Source of the DNA: Methanobacterium aggregans
GTDB lineage: Archaea > Methanobacteriota > Methanobacteria > Methanobacteriales > Methanobacteriaceae
DNA length: 64,000 nt
NCBI RefSeq assembly: GCF_017874455.1
Contig: NZ_JAGGLN010000003.1
Span: 248,001 to 312,000, forward strand
Direction of reading: 5' to 3'
A model generated the notes under the pieces. The model searched no databases, had not been told where the DNA came from, and saw nothing but the letters and a program-made list of their open reading frames with translations. Numbering within the stretch: the first letter of the stretch is position 1; every line of letters begins with the position of its first letter. This document shows positions 8,089-17,126 of the stretch, piece by piece. Both the position numbers and the translations under genes were made by a program.

Positions 8089-8907
8089 ATGGATGTTACT
8101 GCTATAATAAAAGATTCTTTGAGGTATCCCCTTTCTGATTGGAAGAAAATTCTGATATTAGGAATTATCATAGTAATCAGCGACTTACTGTCTGTTTTCC
8201 AATCGTTAGGTGTAACAAACAAAGATTTAATACCCTTTTTAGTTGTTGTAGGATTCTTAATTGGACTTTTAGTAAATGGTTACCTATTTAGAATCCTAAG
8301 ATCATCTCTGGATGGTCATAATGAACTTCCAAAGTTTAATAAATGGATTTCAATGTTTTATGATGGTTTTAAAGTGTTTACCACTTTCATCGCTTATTTA
8401 ATCGTTCCTCCTGTGGTTATACTGTTCCTTCTAATCTCTCTCATGGGAATTGATTTCACATTTTTTACGCCAATTTGGGGAACTTTGGGAATAAATCCAT
8501 TATATCTGGTAACATCAGAAATTTTTCCAGGAATAGTGAATTTCCTTGCGATTTCCTATGACATCTTCGCGGAGTTATCACTCTTAGTTCTATTATTTGT
8601 GTTCACAATAACTCCAATATTCTTAATGGCAATAGCGAATATGGCCTATGAAGGTGAATTCAGTGCAGCCTTCCGATTGCATGAAATACTTGATGAAATA
8701 GGATGTATAGGTTGGGGCAATCTTATAAAATGGTACCTGGCAACAGGAATTCTATTTTTAATCCTGTTTATCATAGGAAACATTATAGGTTACTTATTTG
8801 ACTTTTTGAACCCTATTTTAGTATCTGTTTCGCTTTTACTGACTTTAATCCCATACTCTTACATGTATTATGCCAGAGCAGTGGCTTTATTCTACATGCC
8901 GGACTGA
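8089..8907 (+). CDS. DUF4013 membrane protein
   Basis: 272 residues. The soluble N-terminus IIKDSLRYPLSDWKKILIL is followed by about six hydrophobic spans and a conserved GYLFRILRSSLDGHNELP segment between spans two and three. This matches the DUF4013 family, abundant in Methanobacteria and of unknown function. The 3' neighbour region contains a truncated second copy of its first 24 codons (8989-9063), so this family has been duplicated and lost locally. GGTTGGAG upstream of ATG 8089 is the likely ribosome site. Confidence 0.8.
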   Translation: MDVTAIIKDSLRYPLSDWKKILILGIIIVISDLLSVFQSLGVTNKDLIPFLVVVGFLIGLLVNGYLFRILRSSLDGHNELPKFNKWISMFYDGFKVFTTFIAYLIVPPVVILFLLISLMGIDFTFFTPIWGTLGINPLYLVTSEIFPGIVNFLAISYDIFAELSLLVLLFVFTITPIFLMAIANMAYEGEFSAAFRLHEILDEIGCIGWGNLIKWYLATGILFLILFIIGNIIGYLFDFLNPILVSVSLLLTLIPYSYMYYARAVALFYMPD

Positions 8908-8988
8908 AATCGTAAATTATCTCTATAAACTGTACCATTGGAATGAAAGTTATAATTTGATCGTGTTTAATCGATGGGGTCGTGAAAA

Positions 8989-9063
8989 ATGAATATTATG
9001 GATATAATGAAGGATTTTATTAAGTATCCTCTCTCTGATTGGAAGAAATTTTTGATATTATGA
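8989..9063 (+). pseudogene. Truncated duplicate of the DUF4013 gene start
   Basis: ATG 8989 opens 24 codons (MNIMDIMKDFIKYPLSDWKK then FLIL) before TGA 9061. Compared with the intact gene, KYPLSDWKK is identical apart from a conservative first residue, and the upstream ribosome-site regions are also similar. All of the membrane part is missing. It is a broken tandem copy rather than a working gene, unless the short peptide itself is used. Confidence 0.8.
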
Positions 9064-9109
9064 ATATTTAACTTGTTGTGTGTTTACGTGTAATTTATGG
9101 GTGATAAAT

Positions 9110-9547
9110 TTGGATAAAAAAATGATTCCAATAATAGTAATGGTGGGAATAATAGGACTAATTGCACTGATAGTAATTGTACCCGGACATACTCCTACTG
9201 AGGGTGCCACTTCAGGATCTGCATCTGGCGGAGGCACCGTTATATCCGAAAATACAATAATACCACTAACTCCAGATGAAACTACAACTCCTGTTGTAAC
9301 TGATTTAAAAAATGGTTCTTATCAGGTAACTGGGTTGATGAGAAGCTACGCAGACAGTGATTACATAAACGTTGAGATTCTTGTAACGGGATACGATGTA
9401 AAAGGAAATGAAATCACTGAAAAGGAAGGATTAATTGCTAAAATTAAAGCTAATGAAACTTCACAATACACAGTAATCTTAACTCCCCAAAATGGTAAAG
9501 TTGTTTCATCGGCTGATGTTACTGTGTTGAATGCGACAGCTGTATAA
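9110..9547 (+). CDS. Small secreted or membrane-anchored protein
   Basis: 145 residues from TTG 9110, which lies four bases after GGGTGAT. The N-terminus is a lysine pair followed by a strongly hydrophobic stretch (MIPIIVMVGIIGLIALIVIV), a signal anchor. A Gly/Ser/Thr-rich linker follows, then a beta-rich domain of about 95 residues (YQVTGLMRSYADSDYINVE, ending with VVSSADVTVLNATAV) resembling small extracellular Ig-like or FxLYD-type domains. The exact family is unknown. The DUF4013 relic lies 46 bases upstream. Confidence 0.7.
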   Translation: MDKKMIPIIVMVGIIGLIALIVIVPGHTPTEGATSGSASGGGTVISENTIIPLTPDETTTPVVTDLKNGSYQVTGLMRSYADSDYINVEILVTGYDVKGNEITEKEGLIAKIKANETSQYTVILTPQNGKVVSSADVTVLNATAV

Positions 9548-9658
9548 TCCTCCCATTTTTCTCTTTTTAAATAAAATTTAATAAAAGAATTAAAATAAGA
9601 ATAAAAAAGATGATTGATCATAGGGTCAAAATAAACTCTGAAACTGGAAGTCCAACCA

Positions 9659-10159
9659 ATGGAATCTGAAAAGGAAAGAACCCAGACCCTGAAAAAATTC
9701 AGAAACTACAGAAAATCCCTCAAGGCCAGCGAAGCCGAACTCCTTGAAAAGCTTCAGAACTTCCAAAGGGACAAAAAAGGTAGTGAAAACAGTTCAGAGG
9801 AATCTGAAAATGATTTGAAACCTCTGAATCCTGACGATGCAGGTCAAGTCTACATCATCTCCCAGTTAAATGTCGCAAGGGCCATGCCAGAGGTTCTGGA
9901 CCAGCACATCACCATGCTGGAGGAAGGCGAGGATTTGGATCGTGTTCTTGTATCCTTCGAGTACCATGTTTACAAGGTTAAAAAGGATGTTTACTCTGAC
10001 ATGGGTGACTGGGAGGTTCTTTTAAAATTCATACCAGAGGACAGAAAATTCCAGATACAGAGGGATCCCAAGGGGCCGGGGGATCTCATACTAAAGGAAC
10101 TGATCTGGATAAAAGATTACGAAAAGGGACTGAAGGGTATGGGCTTTGACAGAATTTAG
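9659..10159 (+). CDS. Conserved hypothetical soluble protein
   Basis: 166 residues, soluble, no cysteines. The N-terminal third is a charged helix likely to form a coiled coil (RTQTLKKFRNYRKSLKASEA). A Ser/Glu linker follows, then a mixed alpha/beta region (VYIISQLNVARAMPEVLDQH, then VLLKFIPEDRKFQIQRD). I do not recognise the family. It lies 200 bases upstream of gatA in the same direction, but a structured AT-rich gap argues against a tight operon. The ribosome site before ATG 9659 is weak. Confidence 0.65.
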   Translation: MESEKERTQTLKKFRNYRKSLKASEAELLEKLQNFQRDKKGSENSSEESENDLKPLNPDDAGQVYIISQLNVARAMPEVLDQHITMLEEGEDLDRVLVSFEYHVYKVKKDVYSDMGDWEVLLKFIPEDRKFQIQRDPKGPGDLILKELIWIKDYEKGLKGMGFDRI

Positions 10160-10359
10160 GATAATCCCCTCATTTTTTTCATTATTCATAAGGTTCATTT
10201 AAGAAAATCAGGGAACATGAAATTAAATATAAAAGTGAATTAAAACAAACTGAATTCAATAGATATTATAAAAAAATTTTATTATAAAAAAAATCATCAT
10301 CATTCTAATGGGAATTATAATTCAACCAACGACATCGTGTTGGTAAATCAGGTGCGACC

Positions 10360-11748
10360 ATGAAAGTTTCAGATAAGGCAGTATCAATTAAAAATCATGA
10401 AATCACAGCATTAGAGAACCTTGAAAAGTTCCATGAAACAATAGAAAGGGAAAACCCTAAAATAAACGCTTTTTTAGAGGTTAAAGTTGATGAGGCAATG
10501 GTTCTTGCAGAGAGTATTGATAAAAAGATTCAGAACGGCGAGAAAACAGGTAAACTTGCAGGACTCGTTATTGGGGTTAAAAGCAACATCAACGTTGAGG
10601 ACTTCCACATCACAGCAGCCTCCAGAACCCTTGAAAACTACCTTGGAAGCTACGACGCCACAGTGGTAAAGAGGATAAAGGAAGAAGACGGTATCATCAT
10701 TGGAATGACCAACATGGACGAGTTTGCAGCTGGAAGCTCCACAGAAACATCCGCATTCGGAGCAACAGACAACCCTGCATCCCCAGGCAGGATCCCTGGT
10801 GGTTCCAGTGGTGGAAGTGCAGCATCAGTTGCAGCGGACATGTGCGACCTGAGCATAGGATCAGACACAGGTGGTTCCATAAGAAACCCTGCATCCCACT
10901 GTGGAGTTTTTGGATTCAAACCAACCTACGGTGCAGTTTCAAGGCAGGGACTCCTTGACCTTGCAATGAGCTTCGACCAGATCGGACCCTTCTCACGTGA
11001 TACTGCAGGCACAGCTCTTATGCTGGATGTCATAGCAGGAAACGACCCAACCGAGTGCACATCCCTTGCATGGGAGGTTCCAGATTTCACAGCCATAGCA
11101 GCAAAGGCAGGGGTCGATCCAGAAAATTCACTTAAAGGTGTTAAACTGGGGGTGGTCAAGCAGTTCCAGGACGTGTCAGACGAGAAGATCGTTAATATAA
11201 TTGAAGAATCCATTAATAAAATGGAAGAGGCAGGGGCAGAAGTAGTTGAATTAAGCTTCGATCACATTGATTTGTGCCTACCTACTTACTACCTCATAAA
11301 CTACGTTGAGTTCTTCTCAGCAACAAGGAAGTACGACGGCCGTAAGTACGGTGAGAGGATCGAGGAAGCCTGTGGTGAGGAAGTGCTCAAAAGGATCCAC
11401 ATGGGTGCATACATAAGCCAGCAGGAATTCAGTGGTAAGTACTACAAAAAAGCCCTCCAGGCAAGATCCCTCATAAGAAAGGAGATGAACACTCTCCTGA
11501 AAGATGTGGATGCCATTTGCGGACCAACAGTTCCAAAATTACCCCACAAAACAGGCACCTCCCTTGAAACAATGGAGATGTACGCCTACGATGTCCTGAC
11601 TGTTATAGCAAACCTTGCAGGAATACCCGCTGCAAGCATGCCTGCAGGAGATGTGAACGGAGTGCCTGTGGGAGTTCAGTTCCAGGCAAAACCACTGGAT
11701 GATGCTAGGATAATCGAGCTAATGGCTGCATTTGAATCCATCCAGTAA
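10360..11748 (+). CDS. gatA: Asp-tRNA(Asn)/Glu-tRNA(Gln) amidotransferase subunit A
   Basis: 462 residues, full length for GatA. The amidase-signature core is present: the catalytic lysine region VIGVKSNIN, then the glycine/serine stretch IPGGSSGGSAASVAADMCDL and IGSDTGGSIRNPASHCG carrying the Ser-cisSer-Lys triad. GatA releases ammonia from glutamine for GatB, which amidates the mischarged tRNA. In archaea GatCAB mainly makes Asn-tRNA, since GatDE handles Gln. gatB and gatC are not in this window. ATG 10360 follows AGGTGCGACC. A short CCAAC/GTTGG hairpin lies at 10325-10342. Confidence 0.95.
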   Translation: MKVSDKAVSIKNHEITALENLEKFHETIERENPKINAFLEVKVDEAMVLAESIDKKIQNGEKTGKLAGLVIGVKSNINVEDFHITAASRTLENYLGSYDATVVKRIKEEDGIIIGMTNMDEFAAGSSTETSAFGATDNPASPGRIPGGSSGGSAASVAADMCDLSIGSDTGGSIRNPASHCGVFGFKPTYGAVSRQGLLDLAMSFDQIGPFSRDTAGTALMLDVIAGNDPTECTSLAWEVPDFTAIAAKAGVDPENSLKGVKLGVVKQFQDVSDEKIVNIIEESINKMEEAGAEVVELSFDHIDLCLPTYYLINYVEFFSATRKYDGRKYGERIEEACGEEVLKRIHMGAYISQQEFSGKYYKKALQARSLIRKEMNTLLKDVDAICGPTVPKLPHKTGTSLETMEMYAYDVLTVIANLAGIPAASMPAGDVNGVPVGVQFQAKPLDDARIIELMAAFESIQ

Positions 11749-12048
11749 AATGGTGGAAATAAAAGAAAATATGCTTCTTTTATTCAAAATTCTTTTTTTA
11801 TTTTACTATCTTCAAGTTACTCCTTCTTTTACTCATTTAATATTATTATTCAGTAAAATCTATCTTCCAAGTTCCCAAAACTTAATTAAACCCCTGGAAA
11901 ATAATTTTTATTCAAAATTCATATTAAAAAAATTTTTATTCAAAATTCATATTAAAAAAATTTTTATTCAATTGCTTCTAATATCCCAATGAACGGTTCT
12001 AAAAAAGATGCAGGGTTTTAAAAAAAGTAAAGGTTTGGACTGGTAAAA
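11749..12048. other. AT-rich intergenic region with a 28-base tandem repeat
   Basis: No credible gene. T-runs after gatA probably terminate transcription. The open frame across most of it is low-complexity Phe/Leu/Ile/Lys and has no ribosome site. Confidence 0.6.
11903..11971. repeat. 28-base tandem repeat, about 2.5 copies
   Basis: Copies at 11903-11930 and 11931-11958 are identical (core TTATTCAAAATTCATATT). A partial third copy runs to 11971. It is AT-only apart from single C bases and looks like slippage DNA between gatA and the next gene. Confidence 0.85.
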
Positions 12049-13542
12049 ATGAAAAAAATCGGATTTCTATATGTAAAAGGTGCCGTACCTGGATTTGAAG
12101 ACTTCGGACACCTTCCAACACACCTTTTAAAGGAAAATGGAATGGTCAACGGTTTACCTGCCCACAGGGAACTGGACGGACTAATAATCCCCGGCGGCAG
12201 TATAGTGGAATCCCAGAGCTTAACAAAGGATCTTAAAAGGGAGATACGCCTCCTCGACAGGGAGGGCAAGTTCATCTTAGGGATGTGCTCAGGGTTCCAG
12301 GCCCTCGCTAACAAAACAGATATAGGCAGAAAATCCCCCTGCCCAGTTGAAAAGGAGGGATTGGGACTTCTTGATGTTACCTTCCATCCAATGATAGGCA
12401 CGGACAGGGTTGAAGCTGAGGTCACTGGAAACTCCTTTTTAACAGAAGGACTGATTGGGGAGAAGGTAACAGGTTTTCACTGCCACACCTACGGAGAAAT
12501 AAGGGGAGATGCACTATCCATAATTGAATCCGCGGTTAAAAGGACGAATTACAGGAACAATCCTCGCAGAATAGTTTCAGGGGTCAGAAACGATGATGGA
12601 AACGTTGTTGGAACCATGGTTCACGGCGCCCTTGATGAAAACCCAGAACTCGCTCGAAACATCCTGAAATTCATAGATGCAAGTGAAGAGGATATTGAAG
12701 AGATTCATGATGCAAACAAAATTCTCCTAAACGAAATAAGAGGAGAAATAGGTGTGAACACAGGGATACGTGCAGATTACAGAACTGCAGAGGGTTCAAA
12801 ATCTCCAAGGGCAGTTATGATTGCAAGCACAGGCTCTGATTCTGGTAAAACCTTCCTAACAACGGGCCTTGCAGGGGTTCTAAGGAAGCGTGGCTATAAG
12901 GTGTGTGTTCTCAAAGTGGGACCAGACACCAGGGACATAGTACCGGCACTCTACCTCAACAAGGAAAAGATGCAGCCCTACTCATCCATAAAGATAGGGG
13001 GGCTGGGATGGAAGGATTTAAAGGACACATTAAAGGATGTTAAATCAAAGAGCTATGATTTTATCCTCATAGAGGGAGTTATGAGCATATTCACAGGACT
13101 CCTGAACCAAAAAACTCCATTTTCAGGGGCAGAAATAGCAAAAGCAGTCGATATCCCAGTTTTACTCGTAGCAGGATGCAACAAGGGAGGAATTGAAACA
13201 GCAGCAGTTGATCTTGTGGGTCACACTGAGATCATGGATAAACTCGGCCTGAAAACCAGGGGAGTCATCCTTAACAAGGTTTACGATGAAGGGATAGCAG
13301 GTTCTGCATCATCCTTCATAAAATTGAGAACTGGACTGGACTTCGTTGAAACTGTTCCAAAGGTCAAACTCGCTGAAAGGGGTAACACACCTGAAGTGGA
13401 AATAAAACTTGAAGATTTCTGCCTCAACGCAATGAGAACAGTTGAAGAAAACCTGGACGTTGAAAGAATAATTCAGATAGCTGAAGAAATAGAATTCAAT
13501 GGTTATGATTCATTTGATGATATTTTGAAGGTTTTTAAATGA
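12049..13542 (+). CDS. Glutamine amidotransferase fused to CobB/CobQ-type ATPase, reversed domain order
   Basis: 497 residues. Residues 1-205 are a CobQ-type class I amidotransferase: PGGSIVESQ, nucleophile Cys80 in GMCSGFQAL, and His192 in GTMVHGALDE. Residues 253-497 are a dethiobiotin synthetase/CobB-type ATPase, with P-loop STGSDSGKT (260-268), VLKVGPD (288-293) and EGVMSIFTG. In cobyric/cobyrinic acid synthases and in CfbB, which amidates Ni-sirohydrochlorin, the ATPase comes first and the amidotransferase last. Here the order is reversed. An ATP-dependent amidation of a carboxylate, perhaps on a tetrapyrrole or another cofactor, follows by family. The substrate is unknown. The start at ATG 12049 has a weak GGT ribosome site. 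Confidence 0.8.
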   Translation: MKKIGFLYVKGAVPGFEDFGHLPTHLLKENGMVNGLPAHRELDGLIIPGGSIVESQSLTKDLKREIRLLDREGKFILGMCSGFQALANKTDIGRKSPCPVEKEGLGLLDVTFHPMIGTDRVEAEVTGNSFLTEGLIGEKVTGFHCHTYGEIRGDALSIIESAVKRTNYRNNPRRIVSGVRNDDGNVVGTMVHGALDENPELARNILKFIDASEEDIEEIHDANKILLNEIRGEIGVNTGIRADYRTAEGSKSPRAVMIASTGSDSGKTFLTTGLAGVLRKRGYKVCVLKVGPDTRDIVPALYLNKEKMQPYSSIKIGGLGWKDLKDTLKDVKSKSYDFILIEGVMSIFTGLLNQKTPFSGAEIAKAVDIPVLLVAGCNKGGIETAAVDLVGHTEIMDKLGLKTRGVILNKVYDEGIAGSASSFIKLRTGLDFVETVPKVKLAERGNTPEVEIKLEDFCLNAMRTVEENLDVERIIQIAEEIEFNGYDSFDDILKVFK

Positions 13543-13628
13543 AATATCTTTTTTGCACTGAAAAAACAGAAATACAAATCTAATTGCTGAAAAAGAATAA
13601 ATAATTAAAAAGTAAAAATAATTCAATT

Positions 13629-14312
13629 TTACTCTTTTTTAGATACAAAGTCTTCATAGGCCGCTATAACATCATCACCGCTCATAAATACGAGTCCGTG
13701 TTCTTCAGCGTATGCTTTTGCCTTATCAGTTGTTAGGGAGCCGCCTGTTTCATCGTCCATCATTTCACAGCACACAGCAACCTGTGTTAATCCGCACATC
13801 TCTGTGAGGGCTATGCTCATCTCTGTGTGGCCTTTCCTTTCAAGAACGTGTTTATCTGCTGCCTTCAGCATGGTAACATGGCCTGGAGCCCTGAAGTGTT
13901 TGCCGAATTCACCCTGTTTTCCTTCCTTGCAGAGTAAGGCTAACTCTTTGATGGTCATGGCCCTATCGTTGTCTGTTATGCCTGTGAAGGTTTTCCTGTG
14001 GTTGATGGTTATGGAGAATGCAGATTTTTCATCGTAGGGAATGTCGTTTGGTGAGAGCTCAGTAAGAACAGGGTACTTAGAGCTTGCCTCTTCCATTATG
14101 TCAGTCATGAATGGAACTCCAAGTTTTTCCATGTTCTCAGCAGACACAGGTACACAGAAAAGACCTCCTGCATCGTTTCTCATCTGGGTCATGTGCTCTG
14201 GGGTCATGAACTCCCCGGCCACTATCATGTCTGTTTCCCTTTCCCTGTTGTCGTTGTCAAATATTAAAACGATTTCTCCGTTTTTCAATGCTTTCAGTGC
14301 TTTGTTTATCAT
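13629..14312 (-). CDS. ribB: 3,4-dihydroxy-2-butanone 4-phosphate synthase
   Basis: 227 residues, the monofunctional archaeal length. It converts ribulose 5-phosphate to the four-carbon unit of riboflavin plus formate. The signature DNDNRERETDMIVAGEFM carries the acidic metal-binding loop, and RKGHTEMSIALTEMCG carries the active-site histidine and threonine. I use ATG 14312 (MINKALKALKNGE), with GTGATTTA before it; the frame extends to 14351 but without conserved residues. It follows ribK on the same strand, so the two riboflavin/FMN genes may be co-expressed. Confidence 0.95.
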   Translation of the reverse strand: MINKALKALKNGEIVLIFDNDNRERETDMIVAGEFMTPEHMTQMRNDAGGLFCVPVSAENMEKLGVPFMTDIMEEASSKYPVLTELSPNDIPYDEKSAFSITINHRKTFTGITDNDRAMTIKELALLCKEGKQGEFGKHFRAPGHVTMLKAADKHVLERKGHTEMSIALTEMCGLTQVAVCCEMMDDETGGSLTTDKAKAYAEEHGLVFMSGDDVIAAYEDFVSKKE

Positions 14313-14497
14313 TAAATCACAACTTTTTAGTTTAAATGTAAATCTACACAAAATTATGTATTAAATATCCAATCTTGCTACGATCCCTTTAATTCCTTTT
14401 AATTTTGGTTCAAAAATCCACTTCAGTCGATAATTTTTACTTCAATTCTAATTCTATGATCCAAGTTTATAACTTTGTTGGAGCAGGTAACTTTCAC

Positions 14498-14875
14498 TTA
14501 TTCAATGTTCAGGGTAACAACATCTCCATCTTCAAGTTTCAAAGTTTTTCTAAGATTTACCTCGGCAATGAATTCAAGCACGTCCTGTGGATGTTTGGTT
14601 TTCACAGGAAAAACAAGTGCACCTTCAACTTCATTGTTCAGAGTAGCTTTTAATGCCTTAACATCTCCAAATTTATCTTTTCCACTGATTATAACGAATT
14701 TTTCAGGTTCTATGCCCTGGATCATCTTGATATTATTCACAGCTATTCCAATATTGAGGGTACCTACAAAGGGTTTTAAATCCAGTTTTTCCTTGAACTG
14801 TTCCCTGTAAATATCCTGTGACATGAAATATGTTCCTTTTCCCATTCCTGAAACTACGATTCCTTTAATCTCCAT
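14498..14875 (-). CDS. ribK: CTP-dependent riboflavin kinase
   Basis: 125 residues. It matches the archaeal RibK fold that phosphorylates riboflavin to FMN using CTP. Conserved parts include GIVVSGMGKGTYFMS at the N-terminus, KPFVGTLNIGI (riboflavin-binding loop), and the C-terminal barrel strand GALVFPVKTKHP. This is unrelated to bacterial RibF. ATG 14875 follows GTGAG. ribB lies 185 bases downstream on the same strand. No flavin riboswitch-like fold is visible in the leader. Confidence 0.9.
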   Translation of the reverse strand: MEIKGIVVSGMGKGTYFMSQDIYREQFKEKLDLKPFVGTLNIGIAVNNIKMIQGIEPEKFVIISGKDKFGDVKALKATLNNEVEGALVFPVKTKHPQDVLEFIAEVNLRKTLKLEDGDVVTLNIE

Positions 14876-15304
14876 TTAACTCACTTTTAAAGTTTAGATT
14901 ATACTGATATTCCCTAATAAATAATTCAAAAAATTTTCAATATTTTCATGAAATACTTAAGATCAAGCAATTAAATATAAAACAATTGATTATACGCCTT
15001 TAAAAAGCTTTTTAAGTATTTAGTAACGATTTTTTATTTTTATAATTCATATTTGAAGAAGTGATTGGGGTTATGTATTTCTTAACTTTAACCTTTTTGC
15101 AGGATTTTGACAAATGCATCTAAAAGGCTTTAAAAACTCAAAGAAAGCCCATACTTATTATAAATTCAATATATCCTATTAATTTTACTTTTATTAAGGG
15201 ATCAATGACTGAATTCTTTGAATTTTAATACATATCTAATTACTTGTTAAAAAAATTGAAAATATTTATTTTGGGCTTTTTTACACTGAAAAACCTAATA
15301 GGTA
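14876..15304. other. Intergenic region between sepS and ribK
   Basis: 429 AT-rich bases between two leftward genes. It should contain the sepS terminator and the ribK promoter. A perfect 16-base palindrome, TTAAAAAGCTTTTTAA, lies at 15000-15015. Similar AAAAAGCTTTT motifs occur at about 4890 and 5020, also downstream of or between genes, so it may be a common end-of-transcript motif. No gene seen. Confidence 0.5.
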
Positions 15305-16903
15305 TCATTCTATGATTTTACAGTTCAAAGTCGAGAAGGTAGGTCCTCTAACGTCTATAACCTTATTTTTGCCGGTTATGTAGTTGAGTGCAACCTCATC
15401 AAGTCTTAAATTTATATCGGAGATGGATCTTGATATGGTGGTTCTCAGACTCACTTCTTCAGCCCCGCTCACAACCATCTCCTCAATTTTATAAGCTGCA
15501 TTGGCTGCAAGTCCATTGATGTAGCGTATATTTGTGTTGACTCCATTTTCCACAGCTTTGAGTGCAGCTTCATCCTGAACATCTCCACCTTCAGGAACAC
15601 CAATGATGTTGCCGTCTTGGATATGTATGGAGTTCATTGATGCAGGTCCAAGAAGCTTCGTGCCAGATTCAGGTTCCACAGCCACAACCTCTATATCTTT
15701 GCCCAGGAATTCTCCCTTGAATACTGTGAATTCACATGGGGAGTCTGCATCACCGTTTTCAGTCCAGGTTTCCAGGATACTGTTCATGAGGGCCCTGCCA
15801 TCCGTTGTTGCAGGGTAGTAGTTTATCCTGAGCATGGTTGCAAGTTCCCTGTCTGTGAAACTCCAGCTTCCATAGGTCTGGGGATAAACCATCTCACGTA
15901 CATCAGCCTGGTTGTGGAGTATCATGGCTATTCTCTCAGCCCCAACCCCCAGGTTCATAACGTCCTTGTCTATCCCGTACTTGGCAAGGGCTATGGGTGA
16001 GTACATTCCAAAGGTTGCAACTTCAACCCACTCCCTGAGCTTGGGATGGTAACCGTAAACCTCTGTCTGTGTGCCGGGTACGTAGTACTTGGATTTCTTT
16101 TCATCTGGCTGGAAACGGAACTTCTCAAATCCAAAGTGTTCCAGAAGACTCTCAGAAACAGCCATACCAACATCAAGGGAAACTTCATCATCCATCCAGA
16201 CACATGAAGCTGAATGGTAGGTCATGAGGTGGCTTGAATCCTCACGCTGCTCCCTCCTGAAACACCTGTCTATGGAGAAGAGTTTCAGTGGCAGTTTGGT
16301 TTTATCGTGTATGGAGCTCAAGGTTACGAACCATCCTGATGTCATGTGGGAGCGCAGTGTTGTCTGATTTGCAACTGGTGTCAGTTCCCTGAGCTCTGGA
16401 AAAACCCTTTCAAGAACCCTGAGTCCAAGATCGTTTTCAACGTCAAGGGCAGATGAAACCTCCAGTACAAGGTCGTCACCACTGGTATCTCCCTTCTTGT
16501 ACCCTCTGAAAACATCTTTAAGTCCCTGAACCTTTTCCTCAGTGAGTTTAACTCCAAGACCCTCGATCCGTTCAATCTTATCCATCCCAATACCTATATC
16601 TGGCCTTGGAAGTCCTGCAAGGTAAAAACAGCGGTCAAGAACTGCCGGTGCCTCTGGTCCGAACTGTTTGTAGATCTGTTCCTCGTCTATAAAAACAGGG
16701 TTTACTGTTTCATCGAATCCAAGCTTCATGTAGGCCTGACGGAGCTCTGCTATGGTATCGTAGAGCATATGACTTTTGCCTGTTTTGAAGTGCAGTCTTG
16801 GATACTCCTGGTCATGATGGGGTTTTTTGAGAGTTTTAGCAGTTTCAATCCATGCCTTTTCAAAATCTCTCTTTGCAAGTCTTACTATTTCCTTTCTTTT
16901 CAA
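15305..16903 (-). CDS. sepS: O-phosphoseryl-tRNA(Cys) synthetase
   Basis: 532 residues, normal for SepRS. It charges tRNA-Cys with O-phosphoserine, the first step of tRNA-dependent cysteine synthesis in methanogens that lack or supplement CysRS. Class II motifs are visible: motif 2 in FSIDRCFRREQREDSSHL and motif 3 in MNLGVGAERIAMIL. Phosphoserine-site features typical of SepRS include TLRSHMTSGWF. Its partner SepCysS is not in the window. The start is TTG 16903, seven bases after GGGGG; no ATG is available near the conserved N-terminus. tfrA is divergent upstream. Confidence 0.93.
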   Translation of the reverse strand: MKRKEIVRLAKRDFEKAWIETAKTLKKPHHDQEYPRLHFKTGKSHMLYDTIAELRQAYMKLGFDETVNPVFIDEEQIYKQFGPEAPAVLDRCFYLAGLPRPDIGIGMDKIERIEGLGVKLTEEKVQGLKDVFRGYKKGDTSGDDLVLEVSSALDVENDLGLRVLERVFPELRELTPVANQTTLRSHMTSGWFVTLSSIHDKTKLPLKLFSIDRCFRREQREDSSHLMTYHSASCVWMDDEVSLDVGMAVSESLLEHFGFEKFRFQPDEKKSKYYVPGTQTEVYGYHPKLREWVEVATFGMYSPIALAKYGIDKDVMNLGVGAERIAMILHNQADVREMVYPQTYGSWSFTDRELATMLRINYYPATTDGRALMNSILETWTENGDADSPCEFTVFKGEFLGKDIEVVAVEPESGTKLLGPASMNSIHIQDGNIIGVPEGGDVQDEAALKAVENGVNTNIRYINGLAANAAYKIEEMVVSGAEEVSLRTTISRSISDINLRLDEVALNYITGKNKVIDVRGPTFSTLNCKIIE

Positions 16904-17090
16904 ATTATGCCCCCGTTAATTGTGATATGCTTTGATAATAGTTTTAATCGTTATACAACTATTTTTTTGTTATGATCCTTTTTATATTTATTTTATAACG
17001 GATGTGATATGGAAGTTGGGATCTTCGATCCTATCGGAACCTTCTCAGACCATCGTTAACATTCCATGTTATTCAATCCCATCATGATCA

Positions 17091-17126
17091 TAAAATTAAA
17101 TAAGATACCTCACTCAATCTCATAGC
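17091..17126 (+). promoter_or_regulatory. Candidate tfrA promoter, possibly leaderless
   Basis: TAAAATTAAATAAG at 17091-17104 resembles archaeal box A. Its centre is about 27-30 bases before ATG 17127, the distance expected between box A and the transcription start. The 20 bases before the ATG contain no purine-rich ribosome site. Confidence 0.4.

Noticed and set aside
11903..11971. Possible CRISPR or origin iterons
   Set aside because: Copies are contiguous, AT-only and not associated with replication or cas genes.
11732..11992. Open frame of 86 codons after gatA
   Set aside because: It overlaps the gatA end, has no ribosome site, and its composition only reflects the AT-rich 28-base repeats.
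14352..14497. FMN riboswitch between ribK and ribB
   Set aside because: The 185-base gap between the genes shows no RFN-element conserved blocks, and such switches are not expected in archaea.
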